A stretch of 64,000 nucleotides of DNA from Acetonema longum DSM 6540 (GTDB lineage Bacteria; Bacillota; Negativicutes; Sporomusales; Acetonemataceae). Position 1 is the stretch's first letter, and each line of letters opens with the position of its first letter. The DNA is taken from contig NZ_AFGF01000050.1 in NCBI RefSeq assembly GCF_000219125.1, forward strand, positions 1-64,000, given 5' to 3'. Position numbers and translations under genes: made by a program. Positions 1 through 9,030 of the stretch are shown here, piece after piece. The notes under the pieces were generated by a model. That model had not been told where the DNA came from. It was given only the letters and a program-made list of their open reading frames with translations, and did not search any database.

Positions 1-94
1 TTTTTAGTCGTGATCATACATCGCAATAACCTTTCCTTATTTATTCGTACTGTCTTTTTCTCTATCAGAATCGCAAAAGATCTGACTCATAGGA

Positions 95-126
95 AAGACC
101 CGCTTTCTTGCCTGGAAGCGGGTCTT
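95..126 (-). terminator. Putative terminator after QueG-like gene
   Basis: An 11-12 bp inverted repeat (AAGACCCGCTT / AAGCGGGTCTT) lies just beyond the stop of the minus-strand iron-sulfur protein gene. The T-run on the minus side is short (TTTCC), while the plus side is followed by a longer T-rich stretch, so it may work in both directions. Bases 1-94 show no gene or other structure. Confidence 0.5.
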
Positions 127-144
127 GTTAACATTCTTTTTTTC

Positions 145-930
145 TTATTTCGAGATATTTCTTCTTTCTTTTGGTATCCGGTCCTCACAGGGCACGCCGG
201 TCTGACATTTGCCGCAGCCGTAGCGTGGCTTATAGCGGGCCAGCATTGCATCCACATAATCGGAACAAATGGCGTTATCCTTACCGTTCCTGTTAATAGC
301 CTTAGGTGGACAGCGGCGGATACAGGCGCTACAGTGGCTACAGTTGGCGTCAAACTCCTCGTAATCCCGGAGCGTGGGTTCCAGTTTCAGACTGGTAATC
401 ACACTGCCCAGGCGGCCGGCGGAGCCCTTTTGGCTAATGAAGGAACGGCTCAGGCTAAAAGTGCCTAAACCGGCTACAAAGCCCACATGCCGCTCTGACC
501 AGTTGCTGCGGCGATTGACCACAGCCATTCGGCTGTCAAGGGCCGGCGCTACAGCCTGGTATCCTTCCTGCTGCAGCCACTCCACCAGAAATTGGCGAAG
601 GGCGTTGTTCATCATTTCCCCTTCGATCCGGGCGTACAGCCACTCAGCGGCAGGCAGGTCCCCTTGCCGGTTGGCAGTCCTTACCCTTTGGCTAAAAGGC
701 AGGAACCAGGAAATAACCGACTGTCCGGCAGGCAGCCATTCCTGCGGCAACAGATGCTGCGGACCGACGACCTCTTCCTCCTTCAGTCTGCCGAACAAGA
801 GGTCATCGGTACTGGCCACTCCTATCAGCGGAGTGTCATAAATGCGCATAGAACTCAATTCCGGCACGATATTTAGGGGGCTTTCCCGCAAGAACCCGGT
901 CAAAGCCTGCTCCACATCCGAAAAATGCAT
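145..930 (-). CDS. QueG-like 4Fe-4S double-cluster protein
   Basis: 261 aa iron-sulfur protein related to the C-terminal part of epoxyqueuosine reductase. The C-terminal third carries a ferredoxin-like cluster pair: CSHCSACIRRCP, then a Cys near ICSDY, then CGKCQTGVPC. It is shorter than true QueG (about 350-400 aa) and lacks the HEAT-like tail, so it is better called a QueG-like 4Fe-4S protein of unknown substrate than a queuosine enzyme. The ATG at 930 was chosen because GGGAGG sits 8 nt upstream; an upstream extension to 999 has no ribosome site. It is followed by a hairpin at 95-126. Confidence 0.75.
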   Translation of the reverse strand: MHFSDVEQALTGFLRESPLNIVPELSSMRIYDTPLIGVASTDDLLFGRLKEEEVVGPQHLLPQEWLPAGQSVISWFLPFSQRVRTANRQGDLPAAEWLYARIEGEMMNNALRQFLVEWLQQEGYQAVAPALDSRMAVVNRRSNWSERHVGFVAGLGTFSLSRSFISQKGSAGRLGSVITSLKLEPTLRDYEEFDANCSHCSACIRRCPPKAINRNGKDNAICSDYVDAMLARYKPRYGCGKCQTGVPCEDRIPKERRNISK

Positions 931-1029
931 GTCTTTACCCTCCCGTACGATGGTATTGATTTGGCAATTCGCCATTGGTTTATTGCATCCTGCTGCCAAA
1001 GCATCAATATCCCGTTCAGTTCTGTTCGG

Positions 1030-1425
1030 CTATTTTACGACCGGTCCGCGCCAGGAATTCATTCCACCGGTGATATTGTACACATTGCTGAAGCCTTTGG
1101 CGCGCAAAAGCTTTGTGCCCTGACTGCTGCGATTGCCGCTGCGGCAGATCAACAGTACTTTTTTATCCTTGGGGATTTCACGCAAACGGCTCTCTAACTG
1201 ATCCAACGGAATGAGGGGAACCTCCGGAATGTGGCCATCCCGGTATTCCTCCGGAGTCCGTATATCAATAATGGCCGCCTCTTTGTTTTGCCACAGTTCC
1301 AAGGCAGTATGAATGGAGACATTGACATCCTCCCGGTTCGCTCCTGTCCTGCCGCAGCCGGCCAGAGCAACGAAAAGCAAAACAGCAGCTAATAGTATAA
1401 AGGTAAAAATAAGTGTCTTTCCCAT
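1030..1425 (-). CDS. Rhodanese-domain lipoprotein
   Basis: 131 aa. The N-terminus is a lipoprotein signal: a hydrophobic stretch at residues 4-22 ends in the lipobox ALAGC with the lipidated Cys at 24. The rest is a single rhodanese domain with active-site loop CRSGNRS, so the protein is probably a sulfurtransferase or sulfane-sulfur carrier anchored on the outside of the membrane. The ATG at 1425 has GGGGAGG about 8 nt upstream; the longer open frame to 1599 is not supported. The gene is codirectional with the helicase gene upstream, with a 34-nt gap. The family has no single known substrate. Confidence 0.85.
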   Translation of the reverse strand: MGKTLIFTFILLAAVLLFVALAGCGRTGANREDVNVSIHTALELWQNKEAAIIDIRTPEEYRDGHIPEVPLIPLDQLESRLREIPKDKKVLLICRSGNRSSQGTKLLRAKGFSNVYNITGGMNSWRGPVVK

Positions 1426-1459
1426 AAAATCCTCCCCAAAAATGATCAGTCTAAAAACG

Positions 1460-3826
1460 TCATTCTCTTCGCCAAAACTCCCTGGCCCGGCTGACCACTT
1501 CCGAAGCGCCCCCCACTCTGGCCACAGGCTTCCACCATTCCGGCAGCAGGGTCCGGTAGATGCCGCGCTGAAATCTCTCGTCCACCAGCAGCACCACACC
1601 TTTGTCGGTATCGGTGCGAATTACCCGTCCCGCCGCCTGCATGACTTTGTTCATGCCCGGATAGGTGTAGGCGTAGTCAAAACCCTGACTATTTTGGCTC
1701 TGATAGTAACTTCTGATAATCTCCCGTTCCAGGCAGACCTGGGGCAGGCCTACGCCTACAATTATTGTTCCGGACAGGCGTTCTCCCGTCAGGTCGATAC
1801 CTTCGCCGAAAATCCCGCCCATAACGGCGAATCCTATCAGGGTTTCGGACTGATCCGGCACAAATTGCGCCAGATATTGCTCCCGTTCCGACTCCGGCAT
1901 CCCCGCTTCCTGGAGGATAGTCCGAACAGAAGGGTATTGAGCGGCAAAGCGGGCGGCGATTTCATTCATATATTGATAGGAAGGAAAGTACACCAGGTAA
2001 TTGCCCTGTTTTTGGCCCGTCAGAGCGGCGATCAGGCCGGTTACTCCGTCATAGGTGAACTCACGGGCTTTGAAGGTGGTCTGAATCCGGTCGGCCACCA
2101 TAACCATCAGGTTTTCCCGGGGAAAGGGGGAGCCGGCTTTGATCCGGTAATCGTCCGGGTCCCCGCCCAGAGTAGTAAAGAAATAATCCAAGGGGGTCAA
2201 TGTGGCGGAGAAGTAGACTGCCGCTCTTCCTTGAAGCAGAGCCTGCCGCAGCAAATGGGACGGATCGATGCAAAATAATTTCAGGGATAAATCGGCGCCT
2301 TTTTTTTCGATATAGGTCACATACCGCTTATCATAGAGATCGGTAACCCGCAGAAACCAGGTTATGGCGAAATACAGCTCCAACAGTTTTTCCCGGTATG
2401 GCGCCGATTGGTTGCGGACCAGCCATTCATCGGTCTTTTGCACCACCCGCCATAAAGGGGTCAGAAGATCCGGGGGAAAATCCGGCTGAACCAGAGAGTC
2501 CGCCCCCTGCGCTTCACAGCGTTTCCTTAAATCGATAAAACAGTTGTTCACCCCCTGAAGGGCTTTAGACAGGGAAGGATTGTCACTTTGGACCAGCCGT
2601 TTCATTTCCAGCACTGATCCTTTGTCCAGACAGGCCGAGAACATTTCTCTGGCCCGTTCGGGCAGGTTGTGGGCTTCATCCGCTAAAAAGCAATAGCTGC
2701 CGCCGGTTTCACTAAAAAACCGTTTCAGGGACACCCGGGGGTCAAAGACATAATTATAATCGCAGATAATGCAGTCAGCCCACAGAGCCAGATCAAGCGA
2801 CAGCTCAAAGGGGCAGACCCGGTGCTGCCTGGCGCAGGCCTCAATAGCCTGACGGGAAAATTCCTGTAAAGGGAAAATAGCCTCAAGAGCCTGGTTGACC
2901 CGGTCAAAATGGCCGGCGGCATACTCGCATTCATCCCCGTTGCAGCCTGCGCCGGGGGTAAAGCAGATCTTGTCTTTAGCGGTAAGGCACAAAGATTTTA
3001 GAACCAGTCCTCTGTCCTTAAGTTTAGCCAGCCCTTGTACCGCCACTTCCTGAGTGACGGTTTTAGCCGTCAGGTAAAAGATCTTTTCAATCTGCCCTTC
3101 CCCCAAAGCCTTAACAGCCGGAAACAGTGCCGCCAGGGTCTTGCCGGTGCCGGTGGGTGCCTGAGCGAACAGCTTTCGGCCTCCCAGGATGGTCTTATAG
3201 ACGGCCACAGCCAGCTCGCGCTGGCCTTTACGATAGGATGAATAGGGGAAATCCAGGCTGCGGCTGGTCTTATTCCGCTGGCTTTGATGCGCCTCAAGGG
3301 TTCTGGCCCAAGCAAGATAACGGTCAGAAAGATCCTCAAAAAATAATTTCAGCTGTTCAAAAGTGAACTCCTGCCGGAACTGGAGGATTTCCCTGGTCTC
3401 AATGTGGCTGTAGGTAAGCTGTACCCGAATGATTTCCAGGCTGTTCTGGGCAGCGTAGATATAGGCGTAGCACTTGGCCTGAGCCCAATACAGCGGATTG
3501 TCCTCTTCCCGGATTTCCCCCAGTTCTCTGGCTGTGCTTTTAATCTCATCCACCGTCACGCCGTCCCGGCCGGTGATAATCCCGTCAGCCCGGCCGCTAA
3601 TTTCCAGAACCAAACCGTCAGCTTCCCGGCGAAACGACAGGCTTACCTCTTGGCGGTATTCTTCCGGCTGGTCTTTCTGTACCCTTTTGTGGGCCTTAAT
3701 TCCTTCCAGTGCCCGGGACCCGCCGGCAAAGCCGGAGGTCAAATCCCCGGAGCGCAGAATGAATTCCACCAGGGTACGGACGGAAACCTTTATTGCTTGT
3801 ATGGATTGGTTGCCTGTCGTTGTCAT
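1460..3826 (-). CDS. DinG/XPD-family DNA helicase with PD-(D/E)XK-like N-terminus
   Basis: 788 aa superfamily 2 helicase of the Rad3/XPD/DinG type. Walker A is APTGTGKT near residue 225, followed by a cysteine-rich stretch (CFTPGAGCNGDEC, later C at VCPF) that fits the 4Fe-4S domain of this family. The Walker B DEAH box is in FLADEAHNL, and the late motif QAAGRVIR is motif VI. The first ~140 residues contain a DGVTVDEIKST segment typical of a PD-(D/E)XK nuclease-like domain, the layout of bacterial helicase-nuclease proteins that act in DNA repair. The ATG at 3826 has a modest GGATG ribosome site. Confidence 0.85.
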   Translation of the reverse strand: MTTTGNQSIQAIKVSVRTLVEFILRSGDLTSGFAGGSRALEGIKAHKRVQKDQPEEYRQEVSLSFRREADGLVLEISGRADGIITGRDGVTVDEIKSTARELGEIREEDNPLYWAQAKCYAYIYAAQNSLEIIRVQLTYSHIETREILQFRQEFTFEQLKLFFEDLSDRYLAWARTLEAHQSQRNKTSRSLDFPYSSYRKGQRELAVAVYKTILGGRKLFAQAPTGTGKTLAALFPAVKALGEGQIEKIFYLTAKTVTQEVAVQGLAKLKDRGLVLKSLCLTAKDKICFTPGAGCNGDECEYAAGHFDRVNQALEAIFPLQEFSRQAIEACARQHRVCPFELSLDLALWADCIICDYNYVFDPRVSLKRFFSETGGSYCFLADEAHNLPERAREMFSACLDKGSVLEMKRLVQSDNPSLSKALQGVNNCFIDLRKRCEAQGADSLVQPDFPPDLLTPLWRVVQKTDEWLVRNQSAPYREKLLELYFAITWFLRVTDLYDKRYVTYIEKKGADLSLKLFCIDPSHLLRQALLQGRAAVYFSATLTPLDYFFTTLGGDPDDYRIKAGSPFPRENLMVMVADRIQTTFKAREFTYDGVTGLIAALTGQKQGNYLVYFPSYQYMNEIAARFAAQYPSVRTILQEAGMPESEREQYLAQFVPDQSETLIGFAVMGGIFGEGIDLTGERLSGTIIVGVGLPQVCLEREIIRSYYQSQNSQGFDYAYTYPGMNKVMQAAGRVIRTDTDKGVVLLVDERFQRGIYRTLLPEWWKPVARVGGASEVVSRAREFWRRE

Positions 3827-3976
3827 ACTTCATCCTTTTTCATCGCTGGATTTTGCCGTACTCTTAACAGCAACCGGGGTATGGGCAATACTGCCTACCG
3901 ATTCTATCTTCTATATCTCTATATTACACAATTAATTCCCTAGAGACTAGCGTTTTAAGCTGTCGGCAAATAAATT

Positions 3977-4010
3977 AAAGGAGCATTTAATGTCAGTTAA
4001 ATACTCCTTT
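3977..4010 (-). terminator. Hairpin terminator after DUF4241 gene
   Basis: Near-perfect inverted repeat AAAGGAG(c)ATTTAA / TTAAAT(a)CTCCTTT with a 6-nt loop, just beyond the stop of the DUF4241 gene. On the minus strand it is followed by an AT-rich tail (AATTTATTTG). Confidence 0.6.
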
Positions 4011-4042
4011 AACAGCAACTGCAATGTGCAGGTATATAAAAG

Positions 4043-4774
4043 TTACTTGATAGGATCAGCTGGGGGCGAGCCAAACACCATAAAATCAACCACTAGGCTG
4101 CATATCTCACCCTGGGCGTCGATTCCCCAGTAGCAGGGATAATAACCGTCCCCGAAACCGGAGTGGAACATGACCACATTGTGCTTTTGATTTTCGGCGC
4201 CTGGCACTGCAAAGTTCAGCCAGTCTCCAATATCATGGGGATCGGACGGGTCTTTGGCGTTGGCCTTAAAGGCCGGATCAAAAAAATCATCATAGATGTT
4301 GTCCTGGGGATGAGAGGCATAGAATTCCCTGACAAACTGAATATAGGCTTCCTGGGCTCTGGAATCGCAAAAGCAGCCTAAGCCGGCGTCAACGGGAAAA
4401 CCGAAATAATCGTCCTCATGTTTTAAGTCATTGATATCATTTTCATCCGTCAGGGCCATTTCCCATTTTACTGGCAGTTGATCGGAGAATTTGACCATTA
4501 CGGCGGCATAGCGTTCTCCCATATCTTCCGTTGACGCCACACTGACGATCACATCGTAGTCGCCGGGTTTTACTGTCTTGATAAAGGGCAGGCTCACGCT
4601 TAAATAGACCAGCGGGTCAGCCGCGACAATTTTGCCGGAAGCAAGATGCAGTTTGCCCACGGGCAATTGTTCAACGGCGATTCCGTCTATTTGTTGAGCT
4701 GTAAAAAACTGCGTGTAGTCGATTTTGGCCAAAGGCCCTGCAATATTTTTTTTGCCAAATAGATCTCCAAACAT
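4043..4774 (-). CDS. DUF4241 domain protein
   Basis: 243 aa soluble protein matching DUF4241, a family without established function that is often seen near toxin-immunity loci. Features typical of the family are the central segment ending GFPVDAGLGCFCD and the C-terminal FHSGFGDGYYPCYWG followed by CSLVVDFMVF. There is no signal peptide or membrane segment. The ATG at 4774 has GGGAGG 7 nt upstream. It stands alone between two terminators, so it is probably a single-gene unit. No toxin gene is seen next to it. Confidence 0.7.
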   Translation of the reverse strand: MFGDLFGKKNIAGPLAKIDYTQFFTAQQIDGIAVEQLPVGKLHLASGKIVAADPLVYLSVSLPFIKTVKPGDYDVIVSVASTEDMGERYAAVMVKFSDQLPVKWEMALTDENDINDLKHEDDYFGFPVDAGLGCFCDSRAQEAYIQFVREFYASHPQDNIYDDFFDPAFKANAKDPSDPHDIGDWLNFAVPGAENQKHNVVMFHSGFGDGYYPCYWGIDAQGEICSLVVDFMVFGSPPADPIK

Positions 4775-4922
4775 GCCTATTCCTCCCTTTACTGCATACT
4801 TTCGTTAAACTCCGAAATCTACTATAACTCTTTCTTTTTTGACAATTATCCACCTTTCTCCTTTTCCCTTGAGACCTTTTTCCTAAAGAGAAGCGAAGTT
4901 TATTGGGATAGGGAAAAAATAA

Positions 4923-4977
4923 GTCACTTTCAGGTAAGCAGCAAGACGCCTGGACTGGCCTGAGTCTGAAAAGTGAC
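4923..4977 (-). terminator. Second terminator downstream of cyclo-ligase
   Basis: Inverted repeat GTCACTTTCAG / CTGAAAAGTGAC (one-base bulge). On the minus strand it is followed by TTATTTTTT, a good intrinsic terminator shape. With the hairpin at 5002-5040 it forms a tandem stop at the end of the C1 island. Confidence 0.55.
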
Positions 4978-5001
4978 ATTTCCCAAGTCTACAACAAAAT
5001 A

Positions 5002-5040
5002 CAAAGCGGCAGAAACGCTATCGCCTTTTCCGCCGCTTTG
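5002..5040 (-). terminator. Terminator after 5-formyl-THF cyclo-ligase
   Basis: Inverted repeat CAAAGCGGC / GCCGCTTTG, just beyond the stop at 5059, followed on the minus strand by TATTTTGTTG. It probably ends the long minus-strand C1 transcript. Confidence 0.65.
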
Positions 5041-5058
5041 TTCAAGGGACAATATTTT

Positions 5059-5652
5059 TTATTGACCGTCACGGGAATCACAGGACAAAAAGCCGCCTTC
5101 GTTCAGCAGATATTGCATCCGCACATCATGTTTCTCTGCGGGAAGGCTGTCAACCAACTGAAACTGCCAGGCCAGCCCCAGCCGGATGCACTGCGGGGTC
5201 TGTGGTAAAAAGCGGTCATAATAGCCGGCCCCCATCCCCAGCCGGTTGCCGCTGCGGTCAAAGGCCACAGCCGGCACCACGACCAGGTCGATAGCGGCAG
5301 GCGATATGATTCGCGCTTTATCCGGGTCGGGCATTTTCAGCTCCAGCTTGCCGGTCACCAGATCATCCAGACCTGTGATCTCGGCCGCAGTCATTTCCCC
5401 GTATTTTTCCCCCAGCAGCGGTACACATACCCGCTTATGCCGCCCCAGAGCGTCCTGAATCATCTGCTCGGTTTGAGGTTCATCGGGCATGGCCAGATAG
5501 AACATCACCATTGCGCTCTTTTGATACACCGGCCATGAACAGAAAAAGGCAGTTATCTGTTCACTCCCTGCAGCCACTGTCTGGGCCGAGCGGCGACGGC
5601 GTTCTTCCCGCATGTACCGACGCAGCTGTTGCTTTGCTTCCTGCAACTCCAT
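5059..5652 (-). CDS. 5-formyltetrahydrofolate cyclo-ligase
   Basis: 197 aa, the usual size for the MTHFS/YgfA family, which converts 5-formyl-THF to 5,10-methenyl-THF with ATP. Family motifs: the N-terminal RRYMREERRRRS region, the substrate-side VVVPAVAFDRSGNRLG segment and the Mg-ATP loop GMGAGYYDRFL. It lies 27 nt behind fdhF in the same direction with a good GAGGTG ribosome site, so it is probably the last gene of the CO2-reduction operon. A likely role is returning 5-formyl-THF, a dead-end side product, to the folate pool used by the Wood-Ljungdahl methyl branch (inference). Confidence 0.9.
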   Translation of the reverse strand: MELQEAKQQLRRYMREERRRRSAQTVAAGSEQITAFFCSWPVYQKSAMVMFYLAMPDEPQTEQMIQDALGRHKRVCVPLLGEKYGEMTAAEITGLDDLVTGKLELKMPDPDKARIISPAAIDLVVVPAVAFDRSGNRLGMGAGYYDRFLPQTPQCIRLGLAWQFQLVDSLPAEKHDVRMQYLLNEGGFLSCDSRDGQ

Positions 5653-5679
5653 GATGTCACCTCTTTTGAAAAAATGGGT

Positions 5680-7809
5680 CTAACACAGCATTTGCTTTTT
5701 GATTTTGTCGTATTCCACGATAACATATTGCTCTGCCCAGCGCTGATCAGCGATCTTATCCACTCTGACGGCGCAATACTTGTACTCGGGGGTTTTGGAA
5801 ATGGGGTCCAGATGGTCAACGGTCAGCTCGTTGCAAGCGCCGACCCACCAGTGATAGGTCATGTACACGGCCCCGGCATTGATCCGCTCACTGGCCATGA
5901 CCCGGGCCATCACCTTCCCCCGCCGGGAGGATACCCATACCAGGTCCTGATCCTCCAGTGCAAGACGCCCGGCATCCTCCAGGCTCATTTGCACATAGCC
6001 GGGTTCATCGGCCAGCTGCTGCAAAGCGGCGCAGTTGCCGGTCATGGTCCGGGCGGAGTAGTGGCCGGCCTCCCTGACAGTAGACAGGATAAGGGGATAC
6101 TTTTCATCCGGCAGTTCCCGGGGCGGCCGCCATTCAGCGGCGAACAGCCTGCCTTTGCCGCTGGGGGTATCAAACCGGTTGCCCTTGTACAGATAAGGGG
6201 TTCCCGGATGATCTTCCGAAGGGCAGGGCCACTGGATGCTTCCCAGTTCATCCAGACGCTTGTAGCTGGCGCCAGCGAAGCTGGGACACAGATGCCGCAT
6301 CTCATCCCAGATCTCTTCGGTATTATTATACCTCATAGGATAGCCCATGGCAGTAGCTACTAAGGAAATAATCTCCCAGTCAGGTTTGACGTCGCCTTTA
6401 GGCTCTATAGCCTTGTGGAAATGCTGAAAACCCCGGTCAGCAGCAGAGTAGACTCCTTCATGTTCGCCCCATGAGGTAGCCGGCAAAATCACATGGGCGT
6501 GCAAAGCAGTCTTATTCATAAAGATATCCTGAACCACGACCAGGTCCATACTGTCAAGGGCTTCCCGCACGGCGGCGGCGTCCGGGTCACTCTGCACCGG
6601 ATCTTCGCCGAAAATATAGTAGGCCTTGATTTTACCCTCCCTGGCTAAATGGGGCACTTCCGTCAGATGATATCCCGGCTTGGCGGGAAGGTCCTCCACT
6701 CCCCAGGCTGCCGCGAATTTCTGACGGACCTTTTCGTCGGTGACCGGCTGGTAGCCTGGGAAGACGTTGGGCAACGCGCCATGATCGCAGGCTCCCTGCA
6801 CGTTATTTTGCCCCCGCACCGGACCGATTCCCACATTGGGCCGGCCAAAGTTACCGGTTAACAGCGGCAGGGCCGCCAGTCCCTTGACCACATCCACCGC
6901 CTGACCGTAATGGGTCACCCCCATGCCGTAGAGGATAAAGGCGCTGGAGGCCGCGGCATAGATGCGCATGGCCTTACGGATATCCCCGGCGGGGATGCCT
7001 GTAATTTGAGCCGCATACTCCGGTGTATATTTTGCTACCATGGTCCGGTATTCGTCAAAGCCTTCGGTGTATTTTTCGACATAGTCCTGATTATAGAGCC
7101 CTTCCTCGACGAGAACATGGCCAAAGGCATTGACCAGGGCCATATTGGTGCCGTTTTTGATGGGCAGCCACAGGTCGGCAATCCGCGCCGACTCGGTAAG
7201 CCGGGGATCCGTCACCACGATTTTGGCGCCTTTCTGCTTGGCGTTCACGATGCGGCGGGCCACAATCGGGTGAGAATCGGCGGCATTATAGCCAAAGACA
7301 AATACGCACTTGGTATCTTCTATTTCCGGAATCGAATTGGACATCGCCCCGTTTCCCAGTGTGTAGGCCAGACCGGCCACAGAGGGAGCGTGTCAGACAC
7401 GGGCGCAGTGATCAATATTATTGGTGCCGATCACTGCCCGAACAAATTTCTGCATGCAATAGTTGGCCTCATTGCCCGGCCCCCTGGCCGATCCAGTGGC
7501 CATAATCGCGTCAGGACCGTATTTTGCCTTGATTTCCTGCAGTTTGCCGGCCACGAAGCCAATGGCTTCCTGCCAGGATACCGGCACAAAGTCGCCATTT
7601 TTCTTCAGCAGAGGCTTAGTCAGCCGGGAAGTCAGCCGCCTGGTGTCATTCAAAAAATCCCAGCCGTAACGCCCTTTCAGGCACAAAGTGCTTTCATTTG
7701 TGCGGCCGGGAGCCGGTTCGGCGCCGGTGATCGCCCCGTTGTCCACTGTTAAGTAGATTTTACAGCCAGCCCCGCAATAGGGACAGACTGTCAGTACTTT
7801 GCTAGCCAT
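5680..7809 (-). CDS. fdhF: Selenocysteine formate dehydrogenase H-type, catalytic subunit
   Basis: 709 aa molybdopterin (Mo or W) formate dehydrogenase that interconverts CO2 and formate. An in-frame TGA at 7393-7395 is read as selenocysteine 139: the residues around it, CARV-U-HAPSVAGL, match the active-site Sec of FdhF, and the downstream frame stays open to the family's normal length. The N-terminus binds one 4Fe-4S cluster (C9, C12, C16, C43). The ATG at 7809 overlaps the upstream stop (TGATG) and has GGGAGG 8-9 nt before it. The gene sits directly behind three HycB-like ferredoxin subunits and an [FeFe] hydrogenase, the set expected for a hydrogen-dependent CO2 reductase. Automatic annotation would split it into two ORFs (7393-7809 and 5680-7380). 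Confidence 0.95.
7358..7395 (-). promoter_or_regulatory. Bacterial SECIS element in fdhF
   Basis: Directly after the UGA the mRNA can fold as GUGGCC-GGUCU-GGCC-UACAC. The apical GGUCU flanked by G/C pairs lies 18 nt after the UGA, as in the SelB-binding loop of E. coli fdhF (GCAGGUCUGC). This supports selenocysteine insertion rather than termination. Confidence 0.8.
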
Positions 7810-8420
7810 CAACTCAACCTCCCTGGCGCCGGTGCATGCTCCGCCGCCTGCGGCGGCAGGCGCGACAATTCGACTGCACAGGCCTTTCTTCTTTGCTTGG
7901 CATATAGAGATAATGTCTGGCCGGCGACGGGTTTAAATGCTTGGGTGGGACAGACGCCGGCGCAGGCCGGGCCTTCGGGCCGCTCCCGGCATAAATCGCA
8001 TTTATAGGCTACCAGTTTTTCTTTGGAACGGCCACCGGCGGCATCTACCACTTTCAGGCCCTCCTGCAGCACTGTTTCGCCCTGCATCACCTGGGGCGCC
8101 AGCTCCATGACGCCGAAGGGACAGGCCAACAGGCAGCTCTTGCAGCCAATACAGGCCTCTCCTTTGACCTGAATGCTGTGATGTTTATTAATGATCGCGC
8201 CTGTGGGGCAAACGTTGGCGCAGGGAGCGTCCTCACACTGGCGGCATTGGACCGGGACTGTGACGGCCGCAATTTTAACCACCTTGAGCCGCGGATGGAA
8301 GTCCTGGTCCAGGGTCCCGGCGATAAGGGCATCCTTAGCTGCATGGGCCAGGGCGCAGGCAATTTCACAGGTCCGGCAGCCGATACATTTATCGGGGTCA
8401 GCTACGAGAAAATCATTCAC
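7809..8420 (-). CDS. HycB-like 4x[4Fe-4S] ferredoxin subunit of CO2 reductase
   Basis: 203 aa polyferredoxin of the HycB/HydN type. Four cysteine clusters are visible: CIGCRTCEIAC, CRQCEDAPCANVC, CIGCKSCLLAC and CDLCRERPEGPACAGVC, each completed by a later CP. It should pass electrons between the hydrogenase and the formate dehydrogenase. The GTG at 8420 is preferred because GGGGG lies about 9 nt upstream; a TTG at 8474 has no ribosome site. It overlaps the start of fdhF by one base, suggesting translational coupling, so it is the most likely direct partner of FdhF. Confidence 0.85.
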   Translation of the reverse strand: MNDFLVADPDKCIGCRTCEIACALAHAAKDALIAGTLDQDFHPRLKVVKIAAVTVPVQCRQCEDAPCANVCPTGAIINKHHSIQVKGEACIGCKSCLLACPFGVMELAPQVMQGETVLQEGLKVVDAAGGRSKEKLVAYKCDLCRERPEGPACAGVCPTQAFKPVAGQTLSLYAKQRRKACAVELSRLPPQAAEHAPAPGRLS

Positions 8421-8455
8421 CCGAATTCCCCCTTTGTCGGTATTGGCAGGACTTG

Positions 8456-8995
8456 TTAACGTCTGCCGCGGCAAAGACCCCTAATGATCCGCGCGGCTTC
8501 CAGATTCTTTTCCCGCCTTTCTTGCAGCGGTTCAACCAAACGCAGCGCCTTTTCCGGGCAGGATTCCACACAAACCGGCCCCTGATCCCGTCCCCGGCAA
8601 AGGTCGCATTTGTCAGCAACCCAGCTCGGGCGCAGACTGCCTGCTCCTCCCTGCCTCTTCGGCGCCAACCGAATCGCACCGAAAGGACAGGCCAGCACAC
8701 AGTCCGGACAACTTTGGCAGAAAGCAGTATCCACCCGGACCCGGCCATCACAAAACCGTACGGCTCCCCGGGTGCAGCTCCCGGCACAGGGAGCGCCCTC
8801 GCACTGCCGGCATGATTCCGCTGTACCCCCGGCCTGCGTCCGCCTGATCCATATCTTGGGCAAAACCGGACCGGTTGCCGTACCGGCTGTCTTTCCCTCT
8901 GGATGATGCCAGGCATGGCAGGCCACTTCACAGGTCTTACAGCCGGTACACCGGCTCTGGTCAGCTATGATAAAGGACAGCAGATGCTGCTTCAT
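8456..8995 (-). CDS. HycB-like ferredoxin subunit (second copy)
   Basis: 179 aa protein of the same four-cluster family, with CTGCKTCEVAC, CRQCEGAPCAGSC, CQSCPDCVLAC and CDLCRGRDQGPVC. It is more diverged from the other two copies and has an insertion-poor middle. The ATG at 8995 with AGGGGG 7 nt upstream was chosen; an upstream ATG at 9034 overlaps the hydrogenase stop but is less well placed. In the known hydrogen-dependent CO2 reductases two such subunits bridge HydA2 and FdhF and form the filament; here three copies are present. Confidence 0.8.
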   Translation of the reverse strand: MKQHLLSFIIADQSRCTGCKTCEVACHAWHHPEGKTAGTATGPVLPKIWIRRTQAGGTAESCRQCEGAPCAGSCTRGAVRFCDGRVRVDTAFCQSCPDCVLACPFGAIRLAPKRQGGAGSLRPSWVADKCDLCRGRDQGPVCVESCPEKALRLVEPLQERREKNLEAARIIRGLCRGRR

Positions 8996-9030
8996 ACTTT
9001 GCCCCCTAAGCTCCGCACCTAGATTGTCGC

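Noticed and set aside
145-930. Calling the first gene queG
   Set aside because: It is too short and lacks the C-terminal HEAT-like part; only the ferredoxin-like region is shared.
5629-6363. Long open frames on the strand opposite to fdhF, acsA, fhs, hydA2 and others
   Set aside because: They are antisense to strongly supported genes, have no homology that I recognise and no ribosome sites; they reflect the G/C-rich third codon positions.
7381-7412. Frame break splitting formate dehydrogenase into two genes
   Set aside because: The stop is a TGA exactly at the selenocysteine position of the family and is followed by a SECIS-like hairpin, so it is recoding and not a mutation.
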